NCBI GenBank assembly: GCA_027460605.1
Contig: JAPZAN010000242.1
Coordinates: forward strand, 1-23,585
Direction: 5' to 3'
Length of the DNA stretch: 23,585 nt
From: Candidatus Methanoperedens sp.
GTDB taxonomy: Archaea; Halobacteriota; Methanosarcinia; Methanosarcinales; Methanoperedenaceae
The position numbers and the translations under genes are program-made. The notes under the pieces were generated by a model. That model did not search any database and was not told the origin of the DNA. It saw nothing but the letters and a program-made list of their open reading frames with translations. Every line of letters begins with the position of its first letter. Position 1 is the first letter of the stretch. Below are positions 22,569 to 23,585 of the stretch, piece after piece.

Positions 22569-23440
22569 TATTCCCTCCGGATTATAAAAGCGTAGGAGTA
22601 ACAAGAAGCGACCCCTGCGAGCGCCTTGGGTGCCCAATCTATTTTACCACAGAATACCTGATAGCAGACCTGCCTTCCGGCTTTTCAATATACAGAGTAA
22701 AAAGCGATGGCGTTGGGCTTATGAAAAAACTTATTTCGCTTGAACTGCTGGCGAAAGGAAACCAGATAAAAAAATTCGGGGAAAAACTCGATTCCCACGA
22801 CAGGACGCGCCTCATTGAATCTGCAATCTCACTCGTCCGGGGGAACGTGAACACTGTTATTTTTGAAGGTATGGACAGGCATATCACTTTTGTGCAGGAC
22901 CCCAGCCTCCATGAGGTTATGGAGATTGAGATTATCGATATAGCGCCGCCTGAACCGCCGTGGCTTTCTTTCGCAGTAGAGAGGCTTGTCAGGAGCGGGA
23001 TACTGGGGGAGCTGAATATCAGGTTCACCACAAAACTCATAGACCTTCGCAAGTTTGAAGGGGATAAAATTGTTTTCCCATGCCATGCTTCGGAACTTAA
23101 AGGAAAATACCTCGATACCGATACCGAAATTGAGAACGATTCCACCCTGGTTGGATGCGATATCTCAAAACAGATATTTGAACTGCGGTTTCCAAATCTC
23201 ACCTACAAACATATCAATATGTGTCCCCTTAAAGCAGAGCTTTACATGCCCACAAAACCATTCATCACACGATGCTGCCAGAGCAAGAAATCAGGAATGG
23301 TGAACATAAACGGCATTGACGGCGCAGTGGTGCACTGGGGCGCATCGGAGTACGATATCGTGGATGCAATCCGGATGCTGGTAAAGGTTATAAAAGGGAA
23401 TCGCATAGATAGTAATCAAAAGACTGAGAAAGGAGGATAA
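22565..23440 (+). CDS. Uncharacterised archaeal protein co-translated with LeuD/HacB
   Basis: This 291-residue soluble protein begins GTG at 22565, inside the LeuD/HacB stop (GTGA overlap), with AAGG seven bases upstream. It has seven cysteines, including C18 and C23 (SDPCERLGCPIYF), one in FPCHASEL, one in VGCDIS, one in MCPLKAELYMP and a CC pair in ITRCCQSKKSG. No helix in it looks membrane-spanning. The C-terminal segment IDGAVVHWGASEYDIVDAIR is strongly patterned and looks conserved. I recall similar conserved proteins in methanogens but cannot name a function. Coupling to LeuD/HacB suggests a link with that pathway or simple co-expression. Confidence 0.75.
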   Translation: MIFPPDYKSVGVTRSDPCERLGCPIYFTTEYLIADLPSGFSIYRVKSDGVGLMKKLISLELLAKGNQIKKFGEKLDSHDRTRLIESAISLVRGNVNTVIFEGMDRHITFVQDPSLHEVMEIEIIDIAPPEPPWLSFAVERLVRSGILGELNIRFTTKLIDLRKFEGDKIVFPCHASELKGKYLDTDTEIENDSTLVGCDISKQIFELRFPNLTYKHINMCPLKAELYMPTKPFITRCCQSKKSGMVNINGIDGAVVHWGASEYDIVDAIRMLVKVIKGNRIDSNQKTEKGG

Positions 23441-23447
23441 TGAGAAT

Positions 23448-23585
23448 ATGAGAAAACAAGGGATATTTTTTGGAGACGGTTTCTCTTTCTATCTGGTTGC
23501 AGCTATAGTAATAGCAATCTTAATTGTACTTTTTATAGTAATTCCGAAATTCACACATTCGATGGATACCCTGGTCAGCAAACTA
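23448..23585 (+). CDS. Start of a one-helix membrane protein, cut by the window edge
   Basis: ATG at 23448 opens 46 codons with no stop before the window ends. MRKQGIFFGDGFSFY is followed by a strong membrane helix (LVAAIVIAILIVLFIVI, about 16-32) and PKFTHSMDTLVSKL. An AGGAGG lies 11 bases before the ATG; a nearer ATG at 23440 opens only a two-codon frame. Family cannot be judged from this much. Confidence 0.55.
   Translation, partial: MRKQGIFFGDGFSFYLVAAIVIAILIVLFIVIPKFTHSMDTLVSKL

Overview
The window looks archaeal, most likely from the Methanosarcinales or Methanoperedens-type Euryarchaeota (inference). The evidence is an AglB/STT3 oligosaccharyltransferase, a PGF-CTERM surface glycoprotein with a PGF-pre-PGF domain, split transketolase subunits, an archaeal LeuD/HacB small subunit with a YLRT loop, a SemiSWEET, a VapBC pair, and TATA-box promoters close to start codons. 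No tRNA, rRNA or CRISPR array was seen.

Layout. Everything from about 207 to 18999 is on the minus strand, so transcription runs right to left. 16678-18999 is aglB, followed by a GT2 dolichol-phosphate-sugar-type transferase and a GT4 glycosyltransferase that overlap by 4 bases. Next come a VapB/VapC pair, a truncated GT4 pseudogene, a 48-codon winged-helix fragment with its own operator-like repeats, a Wzz-like chain-length protein, a VanZ-like membrane protein and a small Cys-containing protein. 8512-10826 holds UDP-glucose dehydrogenase and its sugar-1-phosphate nucleotidyltransferase. 5842-8125 holds a WbpO/TviB-type UDP-sugar dehydrogenase and a UDP-uronate 4-epimerase-like enzyme. 2943-5374 is transketolase N, transketolase C and transaldolase, immediately downstream of a decayed HldE-type heptose kinase. 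207-2088 holds a GDP-mannose 4,6-dehydratase-like enzyme and an epimerase lacking its NAD-binding N-terminus. From about 19.2 kb the strand switches: a 906-residue sequon-rich S-layer-like protein with a clear terminator, then a LeuD/HacB subunit overlapping an uncharacterised gene, then the start of a one-helix membrane protein.

How it fits together. This is a cell-surface glycosylation locus. Nucleotide-sugar genes (UDP-GlcA, probably UDP-HexNAcA, GDP-deoxysugar, possibly activated heptose) would feed glycosyltransferases that build a lipid-linked glycan. Wzz may set polymer length. AglB would transfer the glycan to Asn-X-Ser/Thr sites such as the roughly 33 in the divergently transcribed surface protein.

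The accessory half is heavily decayed: frameshifted or truncated remnants of an HldE kinase, an IS701-type transposase, an HEPN protein, a GT4, an epimerase and a wHTH regulator. Three same-orientation copies of a 50-bp GC-rich double-hairpin repeat lie between genes, two of them just downstream of broken genes.

The most unusual signal is in translation starts. Three otherwise intact genes (epimerase at 6804, VanZ at 11920, surface protein at 19266) have no ATG, GTG or TTG that gives a complete N-terminus. Each has a perfect GGAGG exactly 7 nt before an in-frame ATT, GTC or GTT. The same 7-nt register precedes accepted starts elsewhere in the window.
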